NCBI GenBank assembly: GCA_963669155.1
Contig: OZ022583.1
Span: 5,408,658 to 5,472,657 of the forward strand
DNA from: Arbacia lixula
Taxonomy: Eukaryota; Echinodermata; Echinoidea; Arbacioida; Arbaciidae
Reading direction: 5' to 3'
Length of the DNA stretch: 64,000 nt
Below are positions 1 to 11,570 of the stretch, in pieces (position 1 is the first letter of the stretch; every line of letters begins with the position of its first letter). The position numbers and the translations under genes are program-made. The notes beneath the pieces were generated by a model, which saw only the letters and a list, made by a program, of their open reading frames with translations, did not search any database and was not told the origin of the DNA.

Positions 1-1480
1 TAATCTAATTATTTTTTTATAGGACCAACGACAAAATTAGATCTATTCACTGTACCATGATATTGATATACTTATAATAATAAACGTTATAATAATAGTA
101 AACGTAGATTATGATAGATAAATACAACACAAATACTTCAGACATTTATCAATAAATGATATGAGAGAACATGGTCAAAATACAATATCATCATGGTACA
201 TCATGATAATTATATACTTGTACTTGAAAGAAATGCACTGACATTAGAACATGATTACGAATTCCAGTTGCAAAAATTATGAATTGTGAGCCAGTGCTTA
301 TTTAATAGAATCTAGTAAACAAAGAAATATCTTTTCAGTGTTTTAAATTTGTGGATAAAAATGACTTGTAGAGTTTGACCAAGGATACATGAGGTGTAGC
401 TTACGCTTTATACATCCTCGGTATGACGGGTACAGGACAGTGCTCATTGTTTTTGCATTGTAAAAAGAGAGCTACTTGTGCAGATATTTTGAGCCTGCAT
501 GTATACGCTTTGCACACATTGAGAGACTACTGAATATGTCAAATGGGTTCCTCCTCTTCCTCTCATGAAAAAAAACCCTGTTTTCTATGCACTGAAAACA
601 TACGTTTTTCCAGGTCAGCAGTTCTCACCATATTGGCATATGGGCAGTCAGTGACAGAATGGCAGAGTTGTTTACTAGTGACTTAGAGTAGCCCAGCATC
701 AACTCTAAATTTAGGAAAGACATGAGAGTAAAACTAGCGCTAGTACAATTTCGTGGATACCAATTTTTGTAAGCTTAACGTAGCCAGTACTTAATACACA
801 TTTAGTGAGTAGCTACTGTCAGTTTTGGAACTAAATGCAAAGTCACTATACTGCTAGTAAGGTTTCGTGACTACCAACTGGCTAAAGTAAGCAAATTTAG
901 GCCTTTTAGTAGCTAACTAGGCTTAGTAAGGTTTCATGAATATGGCACCACGTTTATGGTAGTAATTTATTATAGTAAACATATCTACGAATGTTAATAG
1001 TGTTGCTGGGGAAAAAGAGGCCCCTAAGCAACCAATTTTAACTGATCCCTTTTTTAAGCGATTTCTCCTAACTCTCAAATTCTGCATTTGGGAACATTCA
1101 ATTTCTGGTTAAGGAACATCTAATGAGGATATCTAGGATGATTTTAAGTACTTCCCAGAGGGGGATTACGGAAATGAAGAATTTTAGAGCTGGGCCCACG
1201 GTATAATAGGCTATCATAGGTATCACCAAATACTTTATGATCATGATCACATTTCATTCCAACATGGACACGGACAAATCTAACTCACGTCTCTCAACAA
1301 TATCAATATTCAACACAGCATATATTACACTAAGATATAGATGGGACAGATATGCATATAAATCATCAAAACTGGCGGAAAGTAAGTTTGTTCTTACCTG
1401 GCATATAACGGGGAAAGTAGAATGTAGACGTATAGTGTTGAACTGGCATCAATAAATGCAGTCTATCGGCAGCGCTCGCT
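1..1480. other. AT-rich stretch without recognised gene
   Basis: No exon with recognisable domain content was found on either strand. Between about 720 and 960 there are several loosely similar phrases (for example GCTAGTAAGGTTTCGTGA at about 850 and GCTTAGTAAGGTTTCATGA at about 920) that look like an old, degenerate short repeat. Short ORFs here have no recognisable motif and are taken as chance. Confidence 0.6.
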
Positions 1481-1489
1481 CGTTCTATT

Positions 1490-1790
1490 CAAAACGTGAG
1501 CAGCCAGTCGGCAGGCGCCAGAAAATACGCTTCTTTTATTTTCAGCTCGGTAGTCGTGACCTTCACTTGACCTCTCGAACCGCAAAAAAGGTCTCCTTTT
1601 CAAACTGAGATCTCTCCATGAATAAACCATATTTTCGTACAATTTCTTTTGCAACTGTATGTTCGAGGTCGACATTTACCAGGTATGAAAAACATTTAAT
1701 TAAAACAGGCAGAAAAATATTGGAAATTCGAGATAAATATGTGGTTCTAATTCAAAAAAGAAAAATTAAAATAAACTCTATATTTTAATG
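1490..1790. repeat. Dispersed repeat family R, copy A
   Basis: This stretch (core phrase TTTTCAGCTCGGTAGTCGTG, later ATGAATAAACCATATTTTCG) recurs in the same orientation at about 18460-18775 and 28990-29330. Its second half recurs again at about 2190-2395. The copies differ by many substitutions, so they are older than the large direct duplication. Three such copies bound the duplicated region, which fits repeat-mediated unequal exchange but does not prove it. Confidence 0.7.
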
Positions 1791-2191
1791 TCAATCGCTT
1801 TTGAGCCCCAAACACTTATAGATCATCTGAAGCGGAATCTATTGTACTTTTTGAAAATACCAGTATTTTTCAACCTGTCCGTGAAGAAGGGTCAGGATTC
1901 AGCAAAATATCAACCATGTTCAAATCCAAAATGTGTGAGACATGACGAAGTTGTGAACGATCCTAACCAGTCAATCATAGTCCACGATAATAACGGTCGC
2001 GGACTATGATTGGCTGGTTAGGATCGCTCACAATTATCATGTCTCATGCAGTTTGGATTTGAACATGATGGATATTTTGCCGGATCCTGATCCTTCTACA
2101 AGGAGAGGTTGAAAAAAATTGGTATGTTCACAAAGTACAATAGATTCCGCTTCAGATGATCTATAAGTGTTGGGGGCTCAAAAGCGATTGC
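1791..2191. repeat. About 400-bp palindrome (foldback element)
   Basis: The left arm starts with CAATCGCTTTTGAGCCCC and the right arm ends with its near reverse complement GGGGGCTCAAAAGCGATTG. The arms are about 195 bp each and meet near 1990 (GTCCACGATAATAACGGTCGCGGAC). The palindrome sits between two direct copies of the family R segment (about 1600-1790 and 2190-2395). No transposase reading frame is present, so a MITE-like or foldback element is likely. About 29310-29420 carries only the left-arm half. Confidence 0.8.
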
Positions 2192-2400
2192 AACTGCGAT
2201 ATCTCCATGAATAAACCATATTTTCGTACACTTTCTTTTGCAACTGTATGTTAGAGGTCGAAATTTACCAAGTGTGAAAAAACATTCAATTAAAACAGGC
2301 AGAAAAATATAGCAAATTCGAGGTAAATATATGGTTCTAATTAAAAAATGAAAAATGAAAATAAACTCTATATTGCAATGTCAATCGCTTTTGCCGACTG
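2192..2400. repeat. Partial copy of dispersed repeat family R
   Basis: This is a direct copy of about 1600-1800, containing ATGAATAAACCATATTTTCG and TTGCAACTGTATGTTAGAGG. It lies directly after the palindrome, so the palindrome is bracketed by direct repeats. Confidence 0.65.
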
Positions 2401-2739
2401 GTTGATGCCCAAACAAACATGTCGATGTTTACCTATTAGAGAGGCTATTCCATTCCAGTTTGTGGTGGTTTCACATCAATACCCAGAGGGTAAGAAGTAA
2501 TTTTAAAATATAAGGGCGGGAGGGGCTATTTCTTGTGGGTACTCACACTCACAAATACGCGATATATGTTTCCGGTCAATTTCTACGTTATTGAATTGCT
2601 GCCAAGTGCTCACTAATTTTTTTAAAGTGAAATCACGAGAAAAAATAATTCATGCGTGATTGATGCTGAAATCGGAGCTGAACAAAACGGGAGGTCAGAT
2701 TTGTATGCAATATGATATTCATAATCAGGGGCGCACTCA

Positions 2740-2950
2740 GGATTTTGGAAAGGGGGGGGGGGCACATTTGGAAAAACAATCGGGGAAAGCCGTGTGAGGA
2801 CTAAAAAAAAAAAGGGTCCTCTCTTCCAAAGGGGGGGGGGGGAAGGGCACACTGGCATGTAATTAGCAAAAAGGGCAACTTTGGTTTCAAAAGAGGGGGG
2901 GGGGGGGGGGGGGGCCACGGGCCGGATGTGCCTCACCCCCCCCCCCCGGA
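2740..2950. repeat. Cluster of poly-G/poly-C runs
   Basis: Four homopolymer runs of about 10-20 G or C bases lie within 210 bp (near 2751, 2830, 2895 and 2936). The spacing resembles one degenerate repeat with several slippage-prone G tracts. Run lengths in the assembly may be unreliable. Confidence 0.7.
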
Positions 2951-3186
2951 TCCGCCACTGTTCATAATCATGTAGACTTAGAGAGCATCCGGGGAAATCT
3001 CGGGGGCATGGCTAGGCAGAGCAAGTAAGAGCAAGAATGGGAATTGTACAAGTTTCCGTGGCCTCGTGGTTAAGAAAGCCAGAGCATGGGCATCTCATGT
3101 AGATACCCGTGTGTTTTACACGCATGCTACGCTGTTCAATTGTCCATACACTTTTGTTTGGGCTATCATTTCTGGAGGGTGTAAAG

Positions 3187-3460
3187 CTGAGAACGACTTT
3201 ACGCACGACTGGTTACCCTTTCTTGCGCAATATCAGATTCTCAATGATTTTGACTCCCATCAGCTAAAGCTCAAATCTGATGTTCATAACTTACCATTCT
3301 TGTTGTTAACAAATGTCTGAATACAAAGTTCATAAATGTCGAATTTGATAAGCATTCTTGCACATTAACAATTCCCACTATGTAAAATCAAGAAGTGTGG
3401 TATCTCATTTAACACAAGAAAGGGTAACCAGTCGTGCGTAAAGTTGTTCTTAGCTTGAGG
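3187..3460. repeat. Inverted-repeat element, copy 1
   Basis: A roughly 40-bp segment at 3187-3226 (core ACTTTACGCACGACTGGTTA) reappears inverted at about 3411-3460, with about 185 bp between. It has no coding capacity and looks like a small foldback or MITE. The matching copy is at about 19253-19530. Confidence 0.7.
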
Positions 3461-3772
3461 ACAGCACGAAACACGCACTAGGTGCCACATTATCTCACAA
3501 TATACAGCCTGGGTAAAAAAATAATGTCCCATTGTTTTGCAGTTGTCTTGTTTGAAGTATGAATATTTAATCATGGGCTCATGACTATATTCTGATCTTC
3601 CCAGGTTATTTTGGTACCATTGTAATTTTGATCTTTGCATGCATTAGTGAACAACGGGCGATCTGCGGAAGGCTGTAAAATCCCACTAGCGTAAAAGCCC
3701 ACTAGCGCCAATCGCTGGGTAAAGAGCAAAACACATTTTGACAAATGTCCCAACTTATGTACACATTGAAAG

Positions 3773-3773
<1 letters not shown>

Positions 3774-3834
<61 letters not shown>
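3774..3834. repeat. (CA)n microsatellite
   Basis: An almost pure CA run of about 60 bp. The corresponding run in copy 2 (19843-19868) is much shorter, so the locus is length-variable between the two copies. Confidence 0.95.
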
Positions 3835-4044
3835 TGACACACATACAAATGACAGACCATAATATCAGTACTTGTGCTCCTCAAACAGAGCTAAATATTC
3901 ATAACTTTTGTCTGAAAGCAAGTACATGTACAACAAAAACACATATCCATTGTTTGTCATCGTTAACCAACGAGAGAAAAAACTATCAACATACATTTTC
4001 ATTGTTCTTTTTCCTCTGTTTTGAGGTAGCATATTGGATTGAAG

Positions 4045-4112
4045 TGATGAAGATGATGATGATGACGACGATGATACTAATGATGAGAATGATGATGATG
4101 ATGGAGGAGGTG
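4045..4112. repeat. GAT/GAC trinucleotide-rich stretch
   Basis: Imperfect GATGATGAT with GACGAC and GATACTAAT interruptions. The same stretch is at about 20076-20142 in copy 2. Methionine-rich reading frames across it are artefacts. Confidence 0.85.
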
Positions 4113-4199
4113 ATAAGTAATCATGTTATGGGAAATGTTGTCAGGTAATTGCCATTTAAGCATTCAGCGATCGTTGTAAAATCAATGCTGATTAAAAGT

Positions 4200-5780
4200 G
4201 GGAAAATGTCAACACTGCATTATGAAATCATTTTTTACTTCGTGTGTGCGCAGTAGAGACATTAAACTATCAACAAATCATGGTGAGGCTTTGCCACCTG
4301 AGATGGTACCCAAATCTCCGGCCCATAGACTACAAGCCATATCACGTGCACGTAAGTATACTAATATCGTCTTCAGAACACACTTCGGTTGGTCATCTTG
4401 GTCATTGACTTTGATCACATTCCGACTAGTCAGGTCTGCCTATAATCGCTACATTTACAGCACGATATTTTCTTCTACATACGCTGCGCAGTTTATGTTA
4501 GATTTGCCTGACGTTGTCTCTTGTTTTCTCTTTACGGCGCATTTTCATATAATTTAATTAACAAAAGGATACTGGAAACTGCTTATATTTTATGTCTATC
4601 GCTATCAAGCTAGCCAGTATATCCTGTGCAAGGCTAAGGTTATTGATGAGTATCATGCTGATGCGGTAGGGAGCTGGAGGAGTGAGCGCCACCAGCCGAG
4701 AGATGGCGCGATACCTGTTGCCCCGGGAGCTCCATGCCGATGCCCATAGACCTATCGGCCACATGCCTCTTAATATTTTCCAATAGATTTATGTGTAGAG
4801 AATAAGAGATCATGACAAAAATTGTTGATGATAAAGGCTATCCATATTTTTTGTCACAGGTAGCTTTTTAAGTTTTAATTGTCTTATGAAATCTTTATCA
4901 GTTTTCTTTTGTTATTCCATTTAATTGGTATTTGTTCGTATAATCGTGTATGTACAATCAATCTAAAATATTTCTGTTTAGGTCGTTGCTGTTTAAATCA
5001 TTTGTGAATTAATTTGCTGAAATACTTTTTTTTTAAGTTAGTCTCTCTTTTGTATATCATATTTTTCATCTGCTTCTTTTTTATTCTTCTATTATCATCG
5101 TCAATTGTCCTTTTCCTTCCATAACTTTATGCTATTCATCGCAATATACAGATATATGTGCCGTTTCCACCTCTTCCTCCCATTCGACAATCGGGAACAT
5201 GTCATGTATAGGCAAATACGCCTTCCACTAGTTTTTATACGCTGCTGAAGGTTTTCAAATAGCGCTCTACCATAGTCATAATACTGGAAGCTTGAATGCG
5301 CGTGCACTCAAAATACCCGTCCTATAGTCAGAAAATAGTTTATCGTCAGGTAATATTAGTGCAACATATCAACTATGACATAATAGCCTCAAGATCGATT
5401 TGCCAATTTTCCTCCCCAAAATGTCAATGTTTATGTTATTAAAGCATTAATGTTTCCTTATTACATTTCTGATTTTTCTCAAACTTTCTTTGCTCTGCTT
5501 CTCAGGATTTTCGGTTTTTATTGAGAGCAACTCATATCTGGACTTCACTTTCCCCTTTAATATGTTGAATAAGCAGACCCGGACCTTGTACGGTTCCTCC
5601 TCAGTCACGCAATTATATTTATATGATTCGAAAGGTGGAGATACATACAAGGATATACAAGAATATAATCGGTGGTGTTTTTGTACTGCCCTGACGAAGA
5701 CCATGGTGTGCCGAAAACATGAATAAAGTGGTTCAAAAATCTTTCAACGGCTCCATGCCCCCTGACATGCCTGACGAATT
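4200..5780. other. No recognised gene in duplicated sequence
   Basis: This is mirrored at about 20228-21795. The 119-residue frame at 4198-4557 is open in both copies, but the copies are too similar overall for that to mean coding, and no domain is seen. It is probably degenerate repeat sequence. Confidence 0.5.
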
Positions 5781-5781
5781 G

Positions 5782-5785
<4 letters not shown>

Positions 5786-5819
<34 letters not shown>

Positions 5820-5870
5820 CTCACTTTCTCTCTTTTGTCCTCTCTCTTTCTCTACCCCCTCTCTCTTTAT
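5786..5870. repeat. (CT)n microsatellite and CT-rich tract
   Basis: Pure CT for about 30 bp, followed by CTCTTT-rich sequence. The copy 2 equivalent (21802-21898) has a longer pure run. Confidence 0.9.
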
Positions 5871-5879
5871 ATATCATAT

Positions 5880-6415
5880 ATTATGCCAGAAAAATTTAAG
5901 ATTGCAAAACTTGTTCCAATAAGTCTGGTTCAAAAGAAGATGTCGGAAATTATCGCCTTATCTCACTATACATGTACTTCCTCTTTTTCAAAAATCATAG
6001 AAAGGTGTATGTATGATCGTCTTTTTAATTTTGGGGAAAAGTGCAATATTCTTTATAAAAACCAATATGAATTAAGATCGGGTCACTCCACATCTACGCC
6101 GTTAACAGAATTTATATATCGTACTCTAAATGTCCTTGAAAATAAAAATAATGATTGGACTCTTTCTTGACCTCAGCAAGGCTTTTGATACACTTAATCA
6201 TACAATCTTATTAGGAAAATTTTATTTGCATGGCATACGTGGAATATTACTAAATTGTTTTTTTTAGCTATTTAAATAATAGGAAACAGTATGTAGAAAT
6301 TGGGAAAAATCAGTCAAATTTTAAATTAGTAAGATGTGGAGTGCCCCAAGGTTCAATCCTCGGTTCTCTTTTATTTATTCTATATGTTAAATATGCCTTG
6401 TATTACACCAAAGCT
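5880..6415 (+). pseudogene. Non-LTR retrotransposon reverse-transcriptase fragment (CR1/L2/Jockey-like), copy 1
   Basis: Broken frames encode reverse-transcriptase pieces. They include a RSGHSTST segment after NILYKNQY, a [13 protein letters not shown]-like segment, YLNNRKQYVEIG, and the motif GVPQGSILGSLLFILYV. These are typical of Jockey-superfamily LINEs. Frameshifts and stops make it non-functional. The fragment stops before the catalytic FADD box, where about 820 bp of unrelated sequence (6416-7230) is inserted; the rest continues at 7235-7650. Confidence 0.85.
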
Positions 6416-6675
6416 AGGGGCAAGCACCTGTGAGGGCTGGTTAACCCTTTAGACATGTAACATACGATATGCAAACAGGAGAAGAAAAGAAAGAAAGAAA
6501 GAAACAAACAAACAAACAAAAAACACAATTAACTTGAGGATTACATATACACTTGAATGATCAGATAATAGTCGAGATAACGTGAGTATGATATTAATGA
6601 TAAATAATATTTGTGTAGTTTTATCATTATCCCATTTGAGCTGATATAGTAAACAAATAATCAACGTTGGTGAAG

Positions 6676-6796
6676 GTGATGGGATGAACTATCACTTCCG
6701 AGGCGATCTGGATGTAGCTATCTTTCCGAAGCGCAGCTGAGGAAAGATAGCGTATGCATTCAGATCGCCGAGGAAGTGATAGTTCGTCTCATTGCC
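6676..6796. repeat. 120-bp near-perfect hairpin, copy 1
   Basis: The left arm (GGGATGAACTATCACTTCC, then GGCGATCTGGATG, then GCTATCTTTCC) pairs with the right arm ending CGTCTCATTGCC. The loop is only GAAGCGCAGCTGA. It lies inside the insertion that splits the LINE fragment. The copy at 22705-22825 is nearly identical. Either transposon-derived or an unidentified structured RNA is possible. Confidence 0.8.
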
Positions 6797-6899
6797 TGAA
6801 ACCAAAAGTTGATTATTTGATTTATATTCCACATCTGAAACCAGCTATCTATACCAAAAATGACAATTTGACGTACAAAAGTAATGTTTACTTCTCTAC

Positions 6900-7235
6900 C
6901 TAACCCCGAGCCGCTGCCATGGGGCAGCGTTAGGATGCGCGTTAATTAGGACGCGCATTAGGACGCGCGTTTGGACGCGTTAGTGGGAGCTGATAGTCCG
7001 AGTGTAACGCACTTTTATTTCGCGCATACTCAAAGAATTGATCGCGCGTTAGGACTGTAAGGAGTGAAGAGATCAGCGAAACCAAAAAGTACTATCATCT
7101 AGAGTGTAACGAACTTTTATTCTCAGGTGATCTGATAGGAAAAATTACGCCTCATCACGTGATCAACTCTTGACCAATCATATAGCAACATTCTTAGTAT
7201 GTGGAATATAATTTGCTGATAACACCAGTGTTTTC
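6900..7235. repeat. GCGCGTTAGGACGCG-type short repeats
   Basis: Between 6930 and 6985 a roughly 15-20 bp phrase (GGACGCGCATTAGGACGCGC) is repeated three to four times. The copy 2 equivalent (22965-23040) has one extra unit, so it is expanding or contracting. This is the second half of the insert splitting the LINE fragment. Confidence 0.6.
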
Positions 7236-7650
7236 ATGTCACACGTAACATCACTGCACTTTCTAGTGATTCTAAAATTGAAATTCGAAAACTTATTAAA
7301 TGGTTGAATGTGAATAAACTCGTCTTAAATTGGAGCAAGAGACAGATCATGGTTTTTACTAAACAGCATATTGAACGTAGTAATGTTAGACTAACTGTAA
7401 ATAATCGTACAATTCAGCGTGTTCCTCATTTGAAATATTTAGGTGTAAAAAAAATGATGTGGCATGAACATATCGTTGTCTTATGCAACAATTTGTCAAA
7501 GGCAGTTGGGATATTACATAGACTAAAGTCATTACCTAGGGACATACTTCTGTTATTGTACAAAACATTATTTATATTAGGAGAGTGCCCTAGATATGTC
7601 ACACATCTTGCTGGCATGCTTTCAGAGACATTGACCAATTCTAGTTGATT
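7235..7650 (+). pseudogene. Continuation of CR1/L2-like reverse transcriptase, copy 1
   Basis: Translated pieces KWLNVNKLVLNWSK, TVNNRTIQRVPHLKYLGV, and NNLSKAVGILHRLKSLPRDI are the thumb region that follows the polymerase active site in CR1/L2/Jockey-type LINEs. It continues the fragment at 5880-6415. Frames are broken near 7450 and after 7600. Confidence 0.85.
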
Positions 7651-8315
7651 CGTCCGCCTCATCCAACAATACAGTCTCCTTGCACTAAAGGGATATAACA
7701 ATCTTCTATAGCTAATCTCATGAAGATCAGTGATACCTTCTACTTGTTTAGCTCCACAGCTGAAGAGAGGCGCCGGGGTATGGCCGCCGGTGTGCACTAC
7801 CGACTTCTTGGAGCCATAAGTGAGAGTTTATGTGTTACTGGAGGATCAGTTTCCCTTATCCATACCCGACTTGACATGGGTATGCGGCTGATACGACATC
7901 AAGGATGCTACCTCTGCAAGTGCAAGTATGCATCATTGTCTGCTTTGCATCTCCAACCTTACGCTAAGCCTCTTGCAGGAGGAGTGAAATAGTACACGGG
8001 TTTATGAATGTAGTCGAGGCCTTGTCATCGTACGTGACGGAATGTTCATGATCCCCCCCTGGCTGCATGGAGCTATCACGCTGTGCATCATGTACCTCGC
8101 TAGTATCAACGTGCTCACGCCCATCGGTGTGTGGCAGTGGGTTCTTTCTACTTCTACTTCTACTTCTACTTCTACGTTGGTACTTGACAGGATCCATCAG
8201 TCAGGATATAACGTCAAGGAATGGGTGTCTGGGATGTGCTCCTGTGCAGAGCAGTCCAATTGGTGCTGGTTATATATACAAAGTGCAAGTAAAAAGGATC
8301 CCAGCACTTAGTGGC
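7651..8315. other. No recognised gene; short CTT repeat
   Basis: A (CTACTT)n-like run lies at about 8148-8176 and is shorter in copy 2. No domain was recognised in the small frames. Confidence 0.5.
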
Positions 8316-8640
8316 TGTTTTTAAGTACGGCTCCCTGGAAAGTTTCTGCTGAAGCAGAAATCAAGATTTCGTGAGGGAGCTCGTTCCACGCCATGGAAAG
8401 AATGAATTGTGACACAGCTGGGTACGGGAAGTAATTAACTTGTATTTATTTGGGTGGTATTGCCTGGTGTTACTCTGTGTCATCGGAGTTAGAAACTGAT
8501 CTTGATTTATTGCGATGAGGCCGTGTTGGATCTTATACAGGAGGGTAAGACAGGCTGCTTGTCTGCGCATCTCTAAGGTGTCCCATTGGAGGTCTTGAAT
8601 CATGGTAGACACACTTTCAGTCATATAAAGGAATCTAATG
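8316..8640 (-). pseudogene. LINE reverse-transcriptase C-terminal fragment, copy 1
   Basis: The minus strand encodes MIQDLQWDTLEMRRQAACLT and LLYKIQHGLIAI, then a TRQYHPNKY segment. This is the conserved C-terminal tail of Jockey/CR1-type LINE proteins (QxLxWxxLExRR...YKIxxGL). It is truncated relative to the copy at 25081-25407, having lost the FFPRTVMAWNELP part through a short deletion near 8395. Confidence 0.8.
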
Positions 8641-10360
8641 TTTAGTGTGTAAAGCAGATGAAAGTGGACAGGTAGCTAGGACCGCAACATACGACTCCCT
8701 CAGCACTACCGTGACATTGCTTGAAAAGGTAAGCCGATGTATGTTCATATAATTATATAAAGGCCATTGTTAGCTACACGAAAGTAATGGTCTTTACAAC
8801 AGCTCCATGAACTAGCTTATGTGTACCGTAGATTTACGTCAATCCACTTGTACGCACACTGGGAGAATAGACCAGTAAATTATCTCTTGACAGAATCAGC
8901 GTAGCACTATAATTAACGGGCGAAAGCATTTCTTCGGTGTACTCAAATTCCGCTGAATCGCATCGTGTTTTCCGTGAAAACGCCGGGGAAGTGTCTTAGC
9001 AAAATTGTGCTATCTCGCTTAAAATGGCTCCAAATAACAAAATCTCAATAACAGGAAAGAGTTGTTCTATTGGAAATAAGGATGAAACATAGCACTAAAA
9101 AAGAAAAAAAAAAGCTTTAAAAAAAGGCTTTAAATTTCATATTTGTAGAAAATTGCTCCAAAAAATGAATTGCAGTATATGATTTATCAAAGTACATTCT
9201 AGCTATGTTCCAAATTTCATTTTCTGATTTTTCGTCGCACGGTTGTGTCGTTAAAAAACAAAAACAACCCCATAGTCGATCCCTCGAATGTCGGCATGGT
9301 CCATTGGCAAAGCGTGTACAAGGCGTGCGTGGGTTCGGTATGGGAGCAGCCTAGCCGACTACCGGTGCGTTACGTGAGGTAGCTGACAATACAACCGGTG
9401 TGGTTCACCAGCGTGAGGCAGCTAGCTGCCTGTGCGAGAGGCAGTGCCAATGGTGTCTTGCGATTGTCCTAGCCCGACTGTATAAACGTGATAAATGTGA
9501 CTACTTTGCAATACAACCGAGAAGTGAGCTGATGTATGCATGGGTGTAGATATAACTACGTCAGAACTATCTATGGGTATACACGCCTCTGTAACTGTGT
9601 AAGAATAGACGTATTCCAAAATTACGGAAGGTTATTTACCTGTAAGCTTGTGAATTCTTCTAATACATTTCTTGCTGGAGCATTAAATAGTGCAAAACAT
9701 ACAGATAAATGTCACAATTGAAAGAGATTGTGGAAAATAAACAAAATACGCCTAAACTTACTTTAATACCTACAAAAGCGTATGGGTCAAGAGTGCGGAA
9801 TCTCAAAAGCTTTTGACAATGATAAGCATACATTTGCGGGAAATACGCATCCCCCGACACGCAGTGTGAACTGCGCCTGCGCATTGCTCAATCGTAGATG
9901 TAAAACTTTGCTCAAAATTTGACAGAAATCCTAATCACTCCAACACGAAACTTCGTGGAGAGGGAGACTGGGGTCTAAACTCTAGTATCATGTCAATCAT
10001 TTGAAGATTTATTCGGTCGCAGACTTGTGTCGGGAAAAAATAAACACCTCTTCACTCGTTCAATCAAATCACAAAAATATTCATAAAAAAAAAGTACTTC
10101 GTCATATTTATTGAAAATTCGTTTATGATATGATATGATATGTCTACATCCATGGTGAAAGTTACATGAATTTAGATGGAAAAATAACGGAGATATGCGA
10201 AGATCAATTTTCAGAGATTTCATCACTCAATTCCGCGTGCGTTTTGACCGTTGGAAATATGATACGTACGCTGAGCCGGTTGAGCTGCACTTTGATCCTA
10301 GCTCGACGATCAAATCTCGCGTTACAAAACACTGCTTGCTGCGTGCGCAGTACAGTGCTG
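8641..10360. other. No recognised gene
   Basis: Mostly AT-rich sequence with no domain recognised. The flanks are shared with copy 2, but about 8970-10160 (the interval between the two GTGTTTTCCGTGAA / GAATTTAGATGG junctions) is missing there: copy 2 passes directly from one to the other near 25762. This is therefore an extra segment of about 1.2 kb in copy 1. Confidence 0.5.
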
Positions 10361-10465
10361 GGTAGTCTCGGTTCTAGACGTCTTTTATCAGCCCGGATTC
10401 GTATACACAGCGCGCGACGAAACTCAGCGCAACGATATCGAGTGATCGCGCGATCGCCGAGAATT

Positions 10466-11570
10466 TTTTTTTGTTTCAACATGTATTTTATTAATCAATG
10501 AACACCAATTTTACAGAACATTAAACAATTATTCATGAATGATTTAAATGACAATTACTGTAACAAATAAATAAATTATTTCCAGAAACATATTCGTCAT
10601 AATCATTGATCATAACAAATTTATACAAACTGTCAGATTTTTCAAGAATTACATCAAATTACAACAATAAAGAAAAACAACCATTAATCGCTGTTCAAAA
10701 GGAAAAACATATCATTCGCTCATTGTGTTCATTGATAAATTAGATAAGAAACAAGGACATCAAAAAGGCCCTTCCCTCCATTTCCCCTACCCCACCCCTC
10801 CACCATACCCCGCCCTCTCCTTTCCCTCCACCCCCCCCCCCCCCCCCCCCGGGCTTCTTATACATGCACTTATTTCTTCTGGAACAGGAGCATACATTTT
10901 ACCATCTCTAGAACGAGTTGCAGGGCATATCTTGGTGGATACTAAAAATACTTCTGAATTGTCGTCCCACTCCTTCAATGTTAATAAATATACGTTTTAT
11001 TTTAGTTTGTTTTATTTTATTTTCAAATACATAAACTCACAAGGCAGGGGAGCCCTAACATATCCAATTTTCCCACTTTTTCAAGTGCACTGATAATGTA
11101 TTTTGCAAAACTGCTACCCTTTTTTCTTCTAACCTATCTTGTTCAATCTGGCTTTTAACCGATTGTTCAGTTATTTGTGTGTTCTTTCCTCTTCCTAAGA
11201 AAATTAATCTTTTTACCAGTATTAAAACATGATTAACTAATTGACCTCTTCCTTTGTCCGGTAAGTCAATTCCAAAATGAATCTCTTCCCAGCTTAAGTT
11301 TTTTAAATTTATATAATCAAGAAGGTTACTGCACCGTTCCCATATCATCCCAGCAAATTCACACGTATAAAATATATGTTTATAAGTCTCTTCCTCTTTG
11401 TGACAAAATGAACACAAGTTATCATCAGTAATGTTGAATTTACATAAATGATAGTTCGTATATGATATTCCGTGTAATAACCTAAATTGGAAATCCCTCA
11501 ATATACAGTTCAAAGTACTTTTTCTAGGTCTACTAAATACCGATTTTATATCTGTATCAGAAAACTCGCC
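10466..11570 (-). mobile_element. Tx1/L1-clade LINE, 5'-truncated copy a (inverted)
   Basis: On the minus strand it encodes the C-terminal part of an L1/Tx1-type protein, read from about 11525 to 11055. This includes LRDFQFRLLHGISYTNYHLC, a zinc-knuckle-like CSFCHKEEETYKHIFYTC, and a tail ending in VHLKKWENW. The 3' UTR and short poly(A) follow, seen as poly-T at 10464-10472. The hexamer AGAATT on both sides (10460-10465 and 11571-11576) is a credible target-site duplication. It is almost identical to the 3' end of the LINE at 11626-16107, so the insertions are recent. Confidence 0.88.

Noticed and set aside
3060-3110. tRNA gene or SINE suggested by TGGCCTCGTGGTTAAG
   Set aside because: It has an A-box-like word only; no B box or cloverleaf pairing could be found downstream.
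3571-4148. Frames spanning the CA and GAT microsatellites
   Set aside because: Composition is dictated by the simple repeats, and the equivalent frames in copy 2 change length with the repeat number.
4558-4764. 68-residue minus-strand frame with GC-rich ends, conserved in both copies
   Set aside because: Conservation is explained by the overall identity of the duplicated block, and no domain or splice context is evident.
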